From Sambucus nigra (Eukaryota; Streptophyta; Magnoliopsida; Dipsacales; Adoxaceae): a DNA stretch of 64,000 nt. Positions 22,601-32,945 of the stretch are shown here, piece by piece. Made by a program: the position numbers and the translations under genes. Below the pieces are notes generated by a model. The model was not told where the DNA came from. It ran no database searches and saw only the letters and a program-made list of their open reading frames with translations. Within the stretch, counting starts at the first letter, position 1; each line of letters begins with the position of its first letter. The stretch spans positions 256,746,187 through 256,810,186 of the forward strand of contig OX422214.1 of assembly GCA_949130495.1 (NCBI GenBank). Reading direction: 5' to 3'.

Positions 22601-25600
22601 TGAGGTCCATGTGGGCTGGAATCGGCAAAATTCATATTTTCGAAGTAGAAATGGCACAGTGGTAGCCTTCCTCCATCTCTTGATTTATTAGTTGTGTTGT
22701 ATACTCTCATTGTTCTGTTTTTGTTTTCCTAGCTATGCAAGTTTACCAGAATGACTTGATATACTTTGGGACTGAGGCTTAATCACTATTTTTTTGGAAG
22801 TTATTTTCGGGATTTTGGAACAAAAAAATATTTCGCTAGAAGTGAAGAAAACAAAGCATATGCATGTAGTGATTTTCCTAGATAAGGAAAGAGATTTGAC
22901 CAACGTTTGCAATGTAAGAAGCTGAATGCTTTTGTTTTGTGCTTAGGCTTTCTATATTCGAAATGTACCTTGGGATTAGTCAAGTTCTCCAAGAGGTGTC
23001 AATTCCTATCTTCCCCTGCGCTCCTTTTTTATTTTTTCCTCATCCAGCTCTCATCACCCATCACTACAAATAGAAGATCTGCAGTTGTTTTTAGCCCTTC
23101 TACATTAGCTTTTCTCTTTTGGAAGTACTGAGATAGCTGACATGCCATACGAGCTGGATGTTAGCTCCCTTGGGGCTTATCACTTCACCCTCTCTCCACA
23201 CCCACACCCACACCCACACCCACACCCACCCACATCTCTCGTCCTTGTTCTTTTGCTCTTGACCATGATTCTGTCTCGACCCACTATCTACGGCAATCAT
23301 GGTATTCTTGCAGCCTTGAGTTTGATCCATCATGCCCATGCTCTTCGTCAAGTCCCAAGTACTTCACTTGATGGTTATTTTATTCTACTGCCTTGAGATA
23401 ATGATTTATTTAGATATACCCCACTAGATGTTCAATTATTAGACTTATCCCTCGTATGCACAAGGTACAAGTGAGTCAAAGCATAAGCTACAAGAAGAAT
23501 GATGCACATGTAGGGGGTTAAGTCTAATTTTTTGAAAATAGGGGTGTTATGTCTAATTATGGCATTATCTCTGGGGGCAAAGTAAAAAGAAACCCATTAA
23601 TTAATGCTAGAGTTGTTGAAATCTTTCATTCTCTTTATAAACATGCTTACTAGTCATGCATTCGATAATCAGTACACGTGTAAATTGGATTGTTACAGAC
23701 ATCTGTGTTGTGAATATATTTCATTGTCAGTATGTAAAGGTTTATTGATAAGTCCAATTGACTTTTTGATACGTGAGCTCCTCCAGTTTAATTCCATCCC
23801 ATCAAACTGTCTTTTTTCTTTAATGCAATTTGCTTTGGTACCTATCTAAACAATTTTGGGGGACATATTTATCTCTCTCATACTCTAATAGGTATTTTAG
23901 TCCTGTAAAATCCATTTTTTCATGTTCCTGATGAATATTGTCTATTTTAATCTGCTCTAACTTTTCTAAATTAATGGTTTTGCTTAGGGTCGACTAGAAC
24001 AACACATGGTTGATAGTGAGCAATCTCTTGAGATGGCCCTTCTTAATCTCAATCAGGAGGTTGATAAAAGCAAAGGAAAGACCGAGGTAATTTTACTGCG
24101 TGCACTTGGAACATTGACCTGTAGCATTACAGTTATGCTCAGGATTTTTTAGATCAACTTTTGATGAGAATGGAGGAGTACCGGGGCTTAATTGTAACAT
24201 CGTTAATTGTGCTCTTATATATATATTTTTTAAAACTAGTTTTTATTGAATATTCTTATTTAAGTTAGCATTTTAGGTGTATGGGTAATATTCCGTTAAT
24301 TATTCTTAGTGCCCCTATTACTCTTTTTACCTTTTAGTAGGAAGATGCCTTTAGCTTATAAATACGACTTTTGACCATCCATTGTAATCACTTTACATTT
24401 TAGCGTGTGAGTTTTTAATTTGTGCTTGCTCTTGTGTGCCGTTTATCGTGTTATGTAAAATTGGTACTAATTCTTGGCTCGTCCAAGTTTTTTTTGTTGC
24501 TGGTGTAAACTTTGACAACTTCAATGGCGCGCTGGAGATCAATCCAAATTTGGCCCAAGGAAACTGTGGCTGCTCTTGCCTTGGACATCCACAGCCTTGT
24601 GTCGGCTCTCTCAACCCTACATCCACTAACACCCATACCCTCACCACTTCAACTACCTACTCTTCCACCTTCACTGATACCTAAACCAGCCCCTAATGCC
24701 AAATCCAAAGGCCAACGACCCTCATCAACGCTTTCTCGCTTTGGGAGGTAGCACCGGATCACTCGACGGCCTCCCACAAGACCTACCCCCCCCCCCCAAA
24801 AAAAAAAAAAAAAGATAAAGAGATGAAAGAGGGGGTAAAAATCTTTCTATCACGACCTATGGGTTCCACTAGGGCTTCAGCAAAAAGAAAACAAAGGGAG
24901 AAGAGGGTCCAGAAGAAATAGAATTCGAACGGCCAAATCCGCCGTCAATTTCAATCCGGGTACCCTCCTTGGGTCTTGGCGGCCTTCGACGGAGATCACA
25001 CAACGGAAGAAGAGATTGAAAAGGGGAGGCAACCACAGGGGGTTTGGATTAGGGTTTTGCAGTCCAAGATTGCTCTTTGGCCTCGGCGGTTCTCACCTTT
25101 GTCAGAGAGAGAGTTGAAACCGAGAGACGAGAAGAGATAAAATTAAAAAAGAGTCGGAAGAAAGAAAAGAAGAGAACAGAGGTCGGAAAAGATGCGGAGG
25201 AAAGGAGAAGCCTAAAGAGAAGAAGGACTCACCGGAGAAGTTGCGATATGCCCGGCGACGAAGGTGCCGGCGGTTGTTTGCAGCCTCGGCTAGTATGAGT
25301 GGCTAGGGTTTCTAGTGCTGCTTGATCCAGGAGTAGCTGAAGTAAATCTTGGCTGGCTCTTGGTCTTTTTGGTGTGCCCCTTTTAGTCTTTTTACCTTTT
25401 AGGTTATCTTGGCTAGCAAGATACTTTTAGCTTATAAATAAGGCCTTTGGGTATCCATTGTAATCATTTTACAGTTTAGTGAGAGAAAGTTCCTTACTTT
25501 GTGCTTGGTCTTGTGCGCCATTTGTCATCTTACGTCAAGTTTATTTTTCTGAAATATACAGGTTCTTACGATGCTTGCTAGAGCTCTTGAAGTGGAGCCA

Positions 25601-28600
25601 ACATCTGTAGTTCTCTGGATTGTTTATTTGCATATATACTATAGCAATCAGATGACAATTGGAAAGGATGACATGTTTCACTGCGCGGTATGTTCCTATG
25701 TCTTTTTTTTGGAATACCACTATGAAAACGAGCGAAGTTTCTGGAAATACATAAAAAAAGCCATTGTACTGCTGTTTTCACTGTTATGTGTACTTTTAAC
25801 AATACATGAAGGAACCTTCTCTCCATCTTATTATCACTATTATATAAAAGGAAGAAGCACTTTCACAATTACATACATATATATCACAAAAGTGCCTTTT
25901 CCTATCTTCCGTATATGTGTGTATAATATATATAGTAGGGGTTGCCCATGCCTAAAGGCACGATCTATAAATTTTAGAATGTTAAACTTTGCCGACTTAA
26001 CATATTGTGTTGGAGACATGTGTTTTGTCAGAGTGCTATTTTTTACGACAGGTCGTGTTGATTTCGTGTCAATTTTTTCAGTGAGGGTGGGTGTTATGAG
26101 TGTTGAAGATAGAGAGAGAGACGTTTTTGAATTAAAGTTGAGAGGGATTGATAGGAAACGTGCTAGGGTTGCCTTCAAGTTGCAACTCTGAGAGGTTGAA
26201 AATAATTAGAGGCTAGAGCCGTTGCCTTCAAATTCAATCTCATCCATCTTTGTAGAAATACATTTTTGAACGGTGAAACACCTACTCACTACTCAATAAA
26301 GCCTATTTTCAATTATTTGGGGCCGGGTACATGAATCCTATTTTTCCATTCCATTCCATTCTGAACAGTGAAACATCATGCTCCCATATTATATAGATGT
26401 CAAATCTCTCTCCGTCTCTTTCTGCTATTCTCAACCATATTCTTCCAGTACCTTGCCCACCTCAATACATGGAACTGTCATTACCAAATTCCAACACAGA
26501 CTACCAACAACTCAAATCACCAAACAAGCCATCTTTGCCATCATACCAGCTAAGCATAATGTTATTTTGTTACCACATCTTTTATGTCCTTCCTAAAGTG
26601 TCAATAGTCAAACTAATTCACCCATGTATTGAGAAGAGTAAAAGGTGCATTGACATATCAAACAAAATGCCACGCATGTATGGGTACAAGAGTGGGTGTA
26701 AGAGAACCCATTATCACCTTAACCTTACAGCTACTGGATGTCATAGGGTGCAATTTTTGGATGCAACATTTTAATTTTAATTGGGTGATGAACAGAAGTT
26801 TGGTAACATGATGAGTATCTTCGAGGCATTCAGATCAGTGTCTAGATGGAGGATTTACATGTTCAAGAGTTTGATAAGCAAGCTGAATTCAATAGCAATG
26901 AGTTAAGTTGTAAGCTTAGAGAATGGGTTTTTAAATTTTAGATAAGTACACTTGGGTCCCTCACAAGCAATTTTATTACTCCAAAATCAGGATAAAAAAA
27001 AATTTAAACACCTAGGTCTCTCAAACACCCATTTACCCAACAATACTATTTTATTTTTAAAAGTTTGCGCTAACAGCCCCCACCCCCACCCCCACCCCAC
27101 TGGCGGAGCTCCGACGACCTCACCGAATCTCCAATGAAGCCTGTCGGAGCTCCGTTAGTGGTCGCGGGAGCTCTGGCAGTGGAGTGGGGGATGCCGCTAG
27201 CGCGGACTTTTAAAAATAAAAGAGTATTGGGTAAATGGGTGTTTGAGGGACCTAAGTGTTTAAAAAAAATTTATCCCGTTTTTTGAGTAATAAAATTGCT
27301 TGTGAGGGACCGAAGTCTAATGCCCCTAGAAATATTTGGGGGTCCTTTTGGGTGGAAAATCCATTATTTACTAGTTTCTGGGACTTCGAAAAGATGGAAA
27401 AGGTTATATATTTATTTATTTTTTATTGACTCTGGTAGCAAGGGTTATCTGGAGGTTGATAATTGGGTTCGAAGTTGGCCTCTTTTAGCAATGAACAAGT
27501 TCAAATGAATTGGTTCAGCTGCTTTTCTTCAAGCCCGTCTACCTGCATACCATTTTATTGGTGACTCCTCCATTATGCATGGATATATGCAGGGATGTAG
27601 CCAGAAATTATTCGATGTGGGGGCTAAAAAAATTCTAACATAAGAAATAATGAGCATAACACAAAAAAAGACTTAATATTCGATTGAAATGCTTTGGCAC
27701 AATTACAATTACAATTGTCCTCGACGACTTTTCAATTTTTGAAAACATTAAATGATAAGCCATCATCTATTTCATCAAAAACAACTTTTTCGACATATAC
27801 AATCATGGTATCATTCATCCATTGATCTTCCATCCTATTGTGCAACGAAGTCTTTGCGATATTCCTAGAAGAAAATGCTCTCTCCACGGATGCCGTTGCT
27901 ACGGGTAAGATCAACGCCAATGTCACAAGCAAATACACCAATGGAAATACCTCATTTTTCTTTGTTCCGATCATTTTTTTTGCGAGAGAAAAATTCCATT
28001 CAATCCTTTAAAGGCCGGACTAGATTGCATATCAAGAATATAAGTTCCAAGTTGCATATCAAGTTCAATGAGTTTGTAGCTTGAAAATTCATTTGGATAT
28101 AACCGAGCAAGACGAATCAACTTTCCCTTATGAAAGGCAATGAATGCATCGTCGAGACAAAGACATGCCACACAAAGAAGTAATTCGGAATTCACCTCAT
28201 CAAAACGACCATTTAGCTCTTGAAGTTGCAAATCGACGACCGCACAAAATAATTCAACACGATAACGATGCAAGTTAGTCTTTTTCGTCGCTTTACGTTG
28301 TGATCGTTTTTTGGCAAAGAAAGCATCATTCATATTGGGTACTTCAATTTCAAATTTCTTACAAAAGGAAGAAACTTCATAAGCAATAAGTCCCATCCAT
28401 CACCCCTCATCATTTGTAGTCTTTGCTTACATACCCGAACTAAAGACATGGTATTCACAATATCTTGATCTTTCCAATACAATACCTTTGATAATTCATT
28501 TGCAAATCCCAACACATGTTTCATCAAAAGCATACTAAAAACAAAGTCAAAGGTATGCATCGAATTCATAGCTACCCTTGCCTCATATCTATGCTCTTGC

Positions 28601-31600
28601 TTAATTACAATTTACATCCACTTCTACAATATCAAGAACACCAATTATGGAGGAGAACATGGTAATCAAGCTGACTGAAGTGCCAAAATGTGAGGCCCAA
28701 CGAGTGTCACCGGGACGTTGTAGAGAGGTACTTTTATTTTTTCCTTTCCCACTTTGAATCTCACCTTTGTCAATTTCACTACAAATCTTTTCAAGTTGTT
28801 GCTCACGAAGAATATCACGACGTTTACACGAGGCTCCAACTAGATTGACAACACTCGAAACCAATGTAAAAAGAGTCATAATATCATCGTCTTTCTTTGC
28901 AACTGCAACAAGAGCCAACTGTAATTGGTGAGCAAAACAATGAACATAAAATGCACTGTTATTCTCCCGCAAAATAAGTATTTTGAGACCATTAAATTCT
29001 CCTCGCATATTACTCGCCCCATCATAACCTTACTCACGTGGTCTCGAAATACTCAAACCAAGTCTTGCAAATAAACTATCTATTGACAACTTAAGCGACA
29101 TAGCCACTGTATCCCCAACATGTTCTACACGTATCAAACGCTCCATGACTTACCCACTCTTATCTACATAAAACAACGGCCATTTGCTCCTTTACCGATA
29201 CATCACGGGACTCGTCAATTAAAATTGCAAAAAATGAATCTCCTATATCTTTGATGATAAAGTCAACACTCTTAACTTGCAATAGAATGAACAATATCTT
29301 TTTGAATATCCGGTGATGTCAATCTTAGGTTTGAAGGAGCATTCTTCATTGCAACGACTCTAATATCCGCATTTAAATTGCATGAAAATTTCATCAGTTC
29401 AAAAAAGTTCCCTCCATTTTTGAACTCTTCCGATTCGTCACTACCACGAAATGCAAGTCCTTGGCGTAAAAGAAATCGAATAGAATTGATTGAAGCACAT
29501 AGACATGTTCGGTAATCACTGATAGTTTTTTGTGATCGCTTGAAGAAAATTGTTTTAATGTGTTGATTTTGGTCCGTTAAATCTTGACATGCTCTCAAAG
29601 CTTGATTATGAGTACTACTAGGACTTCCAACTTGAACATTAAATCTTTTTTTTTTTTCCAATTTGATAACCCTTCACCCACGCTTTGTCACCCGTATTTG
29701 GCTTGAAAAGATAGCAACATAGAAAATATGTGGCATTAGTAGTAACACTATATTTTAGCCAATGAGAGAATTCATTGAACCAAGCGGGGTTGAAACGTCT
29801 CAATGGTTTTCCCATAGTTTTATATGGAAAGCTGTGACCATGACTCTGACAAGAACCTTTCTGTAGATAGGCTGTACGAATTTTGTCCTCCAATTTAGGA
29901 TTTCCATGAAAAATTGGAGTTCGTAATGCTGGATTAGCCTGGATATCCTCCAAAAATAGATTCACGTGCTACATTGCTCTCAATCTCAGTAGGTGACGGC
30001 ACTGATGTGGATGTTGATACAAATTTTCTTTTAAAATAGTTCTCCATGAGTTAACTGTTAAAACACAAAATTCAACCATAAAATTTCAGCAATCATAGAA
30101 TAAATTTCAGCAATTAATAGAGTTAATGAGTCATAGAATAATATTTATGTATAGAAAATTAAATAATTAAGTTAGAATCTTACCTAGCAAAATGGATTGA
30201 AATAGAAATGTTTGTCTTTGTCTGCCGCCCCTGCCTACTTGCTGCTGCTTCAAGCAAGTTAGAAATGCTGCCTACTAGTTTAAGGGAATGGAAGAAGAGT
30301 GGAATGGAGAAGCTATTGAGAGAAGAAGAAGAAGAGAACGGAAGAAAAAAATTAAAGAAGGCTGAAACGGCATCTGTGTGTTTTGATTGTAGTTACTGTC
30401 CTGTTTCAAATAGTGTTTTAACTGAGAGTTTAAGGTATTTACGTTTTTTACCCTAGATTTTTAAAAAAAATAAGTTTTTACCTACAAAATTATTTTAAAA
30501 AAAAAAACATGGGGGCTCAAGCCCCCACCTGCCTCTGCCCCTGGATATATATATATATATATATATATATAATGTGTATATATATGATAGAAATCTAGGA
30601 CGAAGGAATTGTATGTTGTGGTGATACCGTAAGGTATAGTAAGGGTGCGATTGATTACAAAGTTCGCGGTAAACACCTAATTTATATCTAAAGTTGGAAA
30701 AAGAAATGAATGAAGTGGTTAGTTGTTCTCTTAATCCCTCCCACCCCGAGATGATTTACTGTAAAACGGGGAAGGTAAGAGAACATCTCGCTAAACCACT
30801 TATCATTTTTTTCAGCTTCTCACCTTCTCAAATAATGAACTGTATTTCAATGCTTTTCCAAATTTCTAATCACTAGCATCCTTATATGTTTCTATTTTAA
30901 TCATCGATGAAAACCCCTCTTCCTCTTCCATTACATTCCATTTTATGCTTTTGTTTCTGTTCTAGTTGTATTTAATAATTAAATCACTCATCTAGTCTAT
31001 GTTACTTTCTTTCCAAGTTCTCTTTCTAAACGTCAATACTTGTTTATGAACCACATTTTTTTTGTTTTCCAGGTTGAACAGAACGAAGGATCTTACGAAC
31101 TCTGGCTTATGTACATTAACAGTCGGGTACAACTCGATGATCGGTTGGTAGCATACAATACTGCACTCTCGTCGCTCTGTGACCATGCATCTGCTCCTGA
31201 CAGAGATGCAACGCATGCTAGCGAATGCATCTTGGACCTTTTTTTGCAAATGATGAACTGTTTGTGTGTTTCTGGAAAGGTCGTAGATGCTATCGAGAAT
31301 ATCGACGGACTCTCTCACTCTACGAAGAAATCCAATGGGTCCCACAGCAAGTTTCTTACCAGTATCCTTTCACACTTAACCATCTATGACAAATGTATCT
31401 TCTGGGTCTGTTGTGTTTACTTGGTTGTCTACAAGAAATTGCCTGATTCTATACTGCAGCGCTTTGAGTGTCAAAAGGAACTTTCCGCTGTGGATTGGCC
31501 TTCAACGAATTTAACAGTTGCTGAGAAGATGCAGGGAATTAAACTAATGGAAATGGCTGTAGATTGTTTAGCCTCGTATATTGATAGCGAATCACTTGAA

Positions 31601-32755
31601 AGTGAAATCACTCTCAAGGCAGCTCACTTATTTGCTCTCAACCACGTTAGGTGTATAGTGGTGGTTGAAGGGTTGGAGTGTAGTAGGAGCTTGTTGGACA
31701 AATATGTCAAACTGTACCCATCTTGCTTAGAACTTGTGCTGATGTCAGCACGGGCCCGGGAACATGATTTTGACGATTTGAGCTTTGTAGGGTTCGAAGA
31801 AGCTCTCGGTTACTGGTTGGAAGAATTCCCTGGAGTTCAGTGTATTTGGAACCAGTACGCCGAGAGTGCCCTCCAGAATGGTAGATTTGACTTTGCAAAA
31901 GAACTAATGGAACGATGGTTTAACTCTGTTTGCCAAATTCAACGTTCTCGATCTGAACTTTTAGATATTTCTAGCCAGATGGATGCTGTATTTGGGCTGC
32001 TTAATCTCTCTCTCCATAAAATATTGCAGAATGATCCAATTGAAGCCCGTTTGGCGATTGACAAGGCACTAAAAGCTGCTGCTACCGAGAATTATAAACA
32101 CTGTGTGAGAGAGCATGCGATGTTTTTGTTCACAGTCGATTCAGATTCTAAAACGACAAGTGGAATGTTGAAAATCCTGAATTGCTATCTGGTGGACCAG
32201 CGGGCGCTACCTGTATCTGAACCGTTATCTAGAAAGTTCATTCATAGTATCAAGAAGCCGAGAGTCCAGCAGCTAGTCAGCAACTTGTTGACTCCAATAT
32301 CGTCTGATTTTTCTCTGGTCAACTTAGTTCTCGAAGTATGGTATGGTCCAACTCTCTTACCCCAAGTATTCGATAAACTAGTGGATTTGGTTGACTTGGT
32401 TGAGGCTATAATGGAGATCTTACCGGCCAATTATCGGCTAGCAATTTCTTTATGCAAACTGCTAACTACTACTGATGTGTCTTCTAGTGTTTCTTTCTGG
32501 GCAAGTTCTCTTTTGGTTAATGCACTCTTTCAAGCTGTTCCAGTGGCACCAGAGTATGTGTGGGTAGAAGCAGCTAGTATGCTGCATAATCTGACTGATA
32601 TTCAGTCTATATCGGAGAGTTTTCATAAGAGAGCTTTATTAATATATCCATTCTCCATGAAGATGTGGGAATCCTATTTGAACTTATCTAAGATTATGGG
32701 AAATGTTAGTTCAATCATAGAAGCGGCAAGAGGAAGAGGAATCAAGCTTGATTGA
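17953..32755 (+). CDS. ZFC3H1-like: ZFC3H1-like zinc finger protein, C-terminal ~1297 residues (six exons)
   Basis: I join exons 17953-18132, 18297-19245, 21805-22661, 23988-24086, 25562-25687 and 31073-32755. Phases agree at all five junctions, and the sum is 1297 codons plus TGA. The visible protein has a charged coiled coil at about residues 88-135, a low-complexity Ser/Asn-rich stretch, a Cys-x7-Cys-x4-Cys-x3-His zinc finger at residues 510-527, and a long C-terminal helical region with HAT/TPR-like Trp signatures (ELWLMYINSR, KMWESYLNL). This order is that of the plant zf-C3H1 family related to animal ZFC3H1, which links MTR4 and the nuclear exosome to poly(A) RNA. The plant role in nuclear RNA decay is inferred. 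Plant homologues are longer at the N-terminus, so the 5' part must lie upstream or be lost. Clean frames over 3.9 kb argue for a functional gene. Its introns carry several transposons. Confidence 0.85.
18133..18296 (+). other. GC-AG intron
   Basis: The intron starts CAG|GCAAGC and ends TGGCAG. GC donors are a minor but regular class in plants and usually have a strong match elsewhere in the site, as here. It contains a CA/TA dinucleotide tract near 18261-18280. Confidence 0.6.
18297..19245 (+). CDS. ZFC3H1-like: ZFC3H1-like exon with coiled coil
   Basis: The acceptor is TTGTCATGGCAG and the donor is GGAG|GTATCT. The exon ends after the first base of a codon (phase 1). It encodes MDIQSLLDIEELQDKELEEA followed by an Arg/Lys/Glu-rich helix (AYRKAQRALIEANAKCSYLY), which is the conserved coiled coil of plant zf-C3H1 proteins. 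A polar Ser/Asn/Asp-rich linker follows. A second short conserved block, LLEATLRSQLFARLG, sits near the 3' end at about 19045-19090. Confidence 0.85.
19246..21804 (+). other. 2.56-kb intron, no recognised insert
   Basis: A GT-AG intron, T-rich, with a CT microsatellite at 19659-19684 and a TG/CG-rich tract at about 21385-21415. No transposon protein or paired terminal repeats are evident. The middle (20640-21200) is less AT-rich and could be an old repeat. Confidence 0.5.
21805..22661 (+). CDS. ZFC3H1-like: ZFC3H1-like exon with the C3H1 zinc finger
   Basis: The acceptor is TTTCAAATTTAG. The exon completes the Gly codon begun in the previous exon. Zinc ligands are Cys 22203, Cys 22227, Cys 22242 and His 22254 within FWPLCMYELRGKC / NNNECSWQH. 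Downstream are the family blocks DLTPPTYLV, EPFLHG and GWNRQNSYF. The 3' border is chosen at GTG|GTAGCC (22661). A donor three bases earlier (ACA|GTGGTA) would also keep phase and remove one Val. Confidence 0.85.
22662..23987 (+). other. 1.33-kb intron with CCCACA minisatellite
   Basis: The only structured part is a (CACCCA)n tract at 23196-23234. No coding remnants are recognised. Confidence 0.5.
23196..23234. repeat. (CCCACA)n minisatellite
   Basis: Six copies of a CACCCA hexamer in an intron; G-rich on the minus strand. Confidence 0.85.
23988..24086 (+). CDS. ZFC3H1-like: ZFC3H1-like 33-codon exon
   Basis: This short exon lies between TTTTGCTTAG and GAG|GTAATT, phase 0 on both sides. It encodes the conserved helix EQHMVDSEQSLEMALLNLNQ. 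It is flanked on the 3' side, 160 bp away, by the 5' LTR of a small retrotransposon. Confidence 0.82.
24247..24458 (+). repeat. 5' LTR of intronic element (approximate)
   Basis: It contains the promoter-like GCTTATAAATAC and ends just before the PBS-like sequence at 24460. It has small indels relative to the 3' LTR. Confidence 0.6.
24783..24815. repeat. C-run followed by A-run
   Basis: CCCCCCCCCC then about 16 A inside the LTR element; low complexity. Confidence 0.8.
25338..25537 (+). repeat. 3' LTR of intronic element (approximate start)
   Basis: Ends CATCTTACGTCA, 24 bp before the exon at 25562. It contains GCTTATAAATAAGG. Confidence 0.65.
25562..25687 (+). CDS. ZFC3H1-like: ZFC3H1-like 42-codon exon
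   Basis: The acceptor is TGAAATATACAG and the donor is GCG|GTATGT, both phase 0. It encodes TMLARALEVEPTSVVLWIVY and ends GKDDMFHCA, a TPR/HAT-like repeat conserved in plant homologues. Only 24 bp separate the exon from the end of an LTR, so the branch point is probably supplied by transposon sequence or lies within those 24 bp. Confidence 0.85.
25688..26949 (+). other. First part of the 5.4-kb intron
   Basis: The exon frame stays open past its donor to 26191, but the sequence loses similarity to the family at the GT. Nothing else is recognised. Confidence 0.5.
26950..27320. mobile_element. MITE with ~130-bp inverted arms
   Basis: GGTCCCTCACAAGCAATTTTATTACT at 26955 is inverted at 27280-27310. 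CTCAAACACCCATTTACCCAA, ATTTTTAAAAGT and GCGCTA also pair. The centre is GC-rich (GGAGCTCCG-type palindromes) with a (CCCCCA)n tract at 27078-27100. It lies in the ZFC3H1-like intron. A fragment of the family is at 9645-9710. Confidence 0.82.
27590..30543 (-). mobile_element. hAT transposon, ZMYM1/TTF-type transposase class, antisense in intron
   Basis: The ends are CAGGGATGTAGCC at 27590 and, on the other strand, CAGGGGCAGAGGC at 30543. The flanks GATATATG (27582-27589) and GATATATA (30544-30551) are an 8-bp duplication with one mismatch. GTGGGGGCT follows inside both ends. Length is 2954 bp. The transposase is on the minus strand, opposite to the host gene. Confidence 0.88.
27732..30047 (-). 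pseudogene. hAT transposase remnant (TTF-finger/ZMYM1-like class)
   Basis: A Met at 30047 opens MENYFKRKF. NPALRTPIFHGNPK and FNPAWFNEFSHWLKYS follow (29900-29770), the entry to the TTF-type finger. LAFRGSDESEEFKNGGNFFE is at about 29450, FYVHCFAHQLQLALVAVAK at about 28930, and the C-terminal dimerization block LPVATASVERAFS...DQWMND at 27800-27910, which ends the protein at 27732. Frames change at least five times. Plant members normally encode about 750-800 residues, and the remnant spans that length. Confidence 0.85.
30546..30571. repeat. (AT)n at hAT target site
   Basis: A TA tract beginning in the right target duplication. Confidence 0.85.
31073..32755 (+). CDS. ZFC3H1-like: ZFC3H1-like last coding exon (560 codons + stop)
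   Basis: The acceptor is a T-rich tract ending TTTTCCAG. The exon is open for 1683 bases and ends ARGRGIKLD-TGA at 32753-32755. It contains HAT/TPR-like helical repeats (NEGSYELWLMYINSR near the start; YPFSMKMWESYLNLSK near the end), likely a protein-interaction scaffold. The intact frame and normal codon use are the best evidence that the locus is under selection. The 3' UTR is entered by a MITE about 10 bp after the stop. Confidence 0.9.
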   Translation, partial: VEQNEGSYELWLMYINSRVQLDDRLVAYNTALSSLCDHASAPDRDATHASECILDLFLQMMNCLCVSGKVVDAIENIDGLSHSTKKSNGSHSKFLTSILSHLTIYDKCIFWVCCVYLVVYKKLPDSILQRFECQKELSAVDWPSTNLTVAEKMQGIKLMEMAVDCLASYIDSESLESEITLKAAHLFALNHVRCIVVVEGLECSRSLLDKYVKLYPSCLELVLMSARAREHDFDDLSFVGFEEALGYWLEEFPGVQCIWNQYAESALQNGRFDFAKELMERWFNSVCQIQRSRSELLDISSQMDAVFGLLNLSLHKILQNDPIEARLAIDKALKAAATENYKHCVREHAMFLFTVDSDSKTTSGMLKILNCYLVDQRALPVSEPLSRKFIHSIKKPRVQQLVSNLLTPISSDFSLVNLVLEVWYGPTLLPQVFDKLVDLVDLVEAIMEILPANYRLAISLCKLLTTTDVSSSVSFWASSLLVNALFQAVPVAPEYVWVEAASMLHNLTDIQSISESFHKRALLIYPFSMKMWESYLNLSKIMGNVSSIIEAARGRGIKLD

Positions 32756-32765
32756 CATATTAAAT

Positions 32766-32945
32766 AGGGTAAAGTGCAAAACAAAATAACGTAAGTTTTG
32801 CAAGAAACCCCTTGAATTATTTCTAGAACAAAAAATCCACATAAATTATACAATAGTTTAGGGGAGTATTTTGCTTTAAAAGTAGTTTAGAGGGGCTTAT
32901 TGCAAAGCAAAAGCTTGCATAGTTTTTTTTTGCACTTTACTCTTT
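32766..32945. mobile_element. MITE in the 3' UTR of the ZFC3H1-like gene
   Basis: GGGTAAAGTGCAAAACAAAA at 32766 is inverted as TTTTTTTTTGCACTTTACTC near 32925-32942. TTAAATA flanks both sides, a possible target duplication. The interior GTTTAG...GGGGCTTATTGCAA resembles GTGTAGGGGGCTTATTGCAA at 154-173. It begins about 10 bp after the stop codon. Confidence 0.7.

Larger units (their letters stand above)
24247..25537 (+). mobile_element. Small LTR element inside a ZFC3H1-like intron
   Basis: Two related blocks (about 24247-24458 and 25338-25537) share TTTTTACCTTTTAG, TTTTAGCTTATAAATA, CCATTGTAATCA, TTTGTGCTTG and TTGTG(T/C)GCC, and end TTATGTAA and TTACGTCA. A degenerate PBS TTGGTACTAATTC follows the first. 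The interior has no gag or pol. The 5' borders are approximate and no certain target duplication was found. Same orientation as the gene. Confidence 0.68.

Noticed and set aside
25571..26191. 206-codon open frame on the + strand
   Set aside because: Only the part up to 25687 resembles the family; the rest is intron read-through past a good GT donor.
31707..31898. Minus-strand frames over ZFC3H1-like exons
   Set aside because: Shadows of the coding strand.
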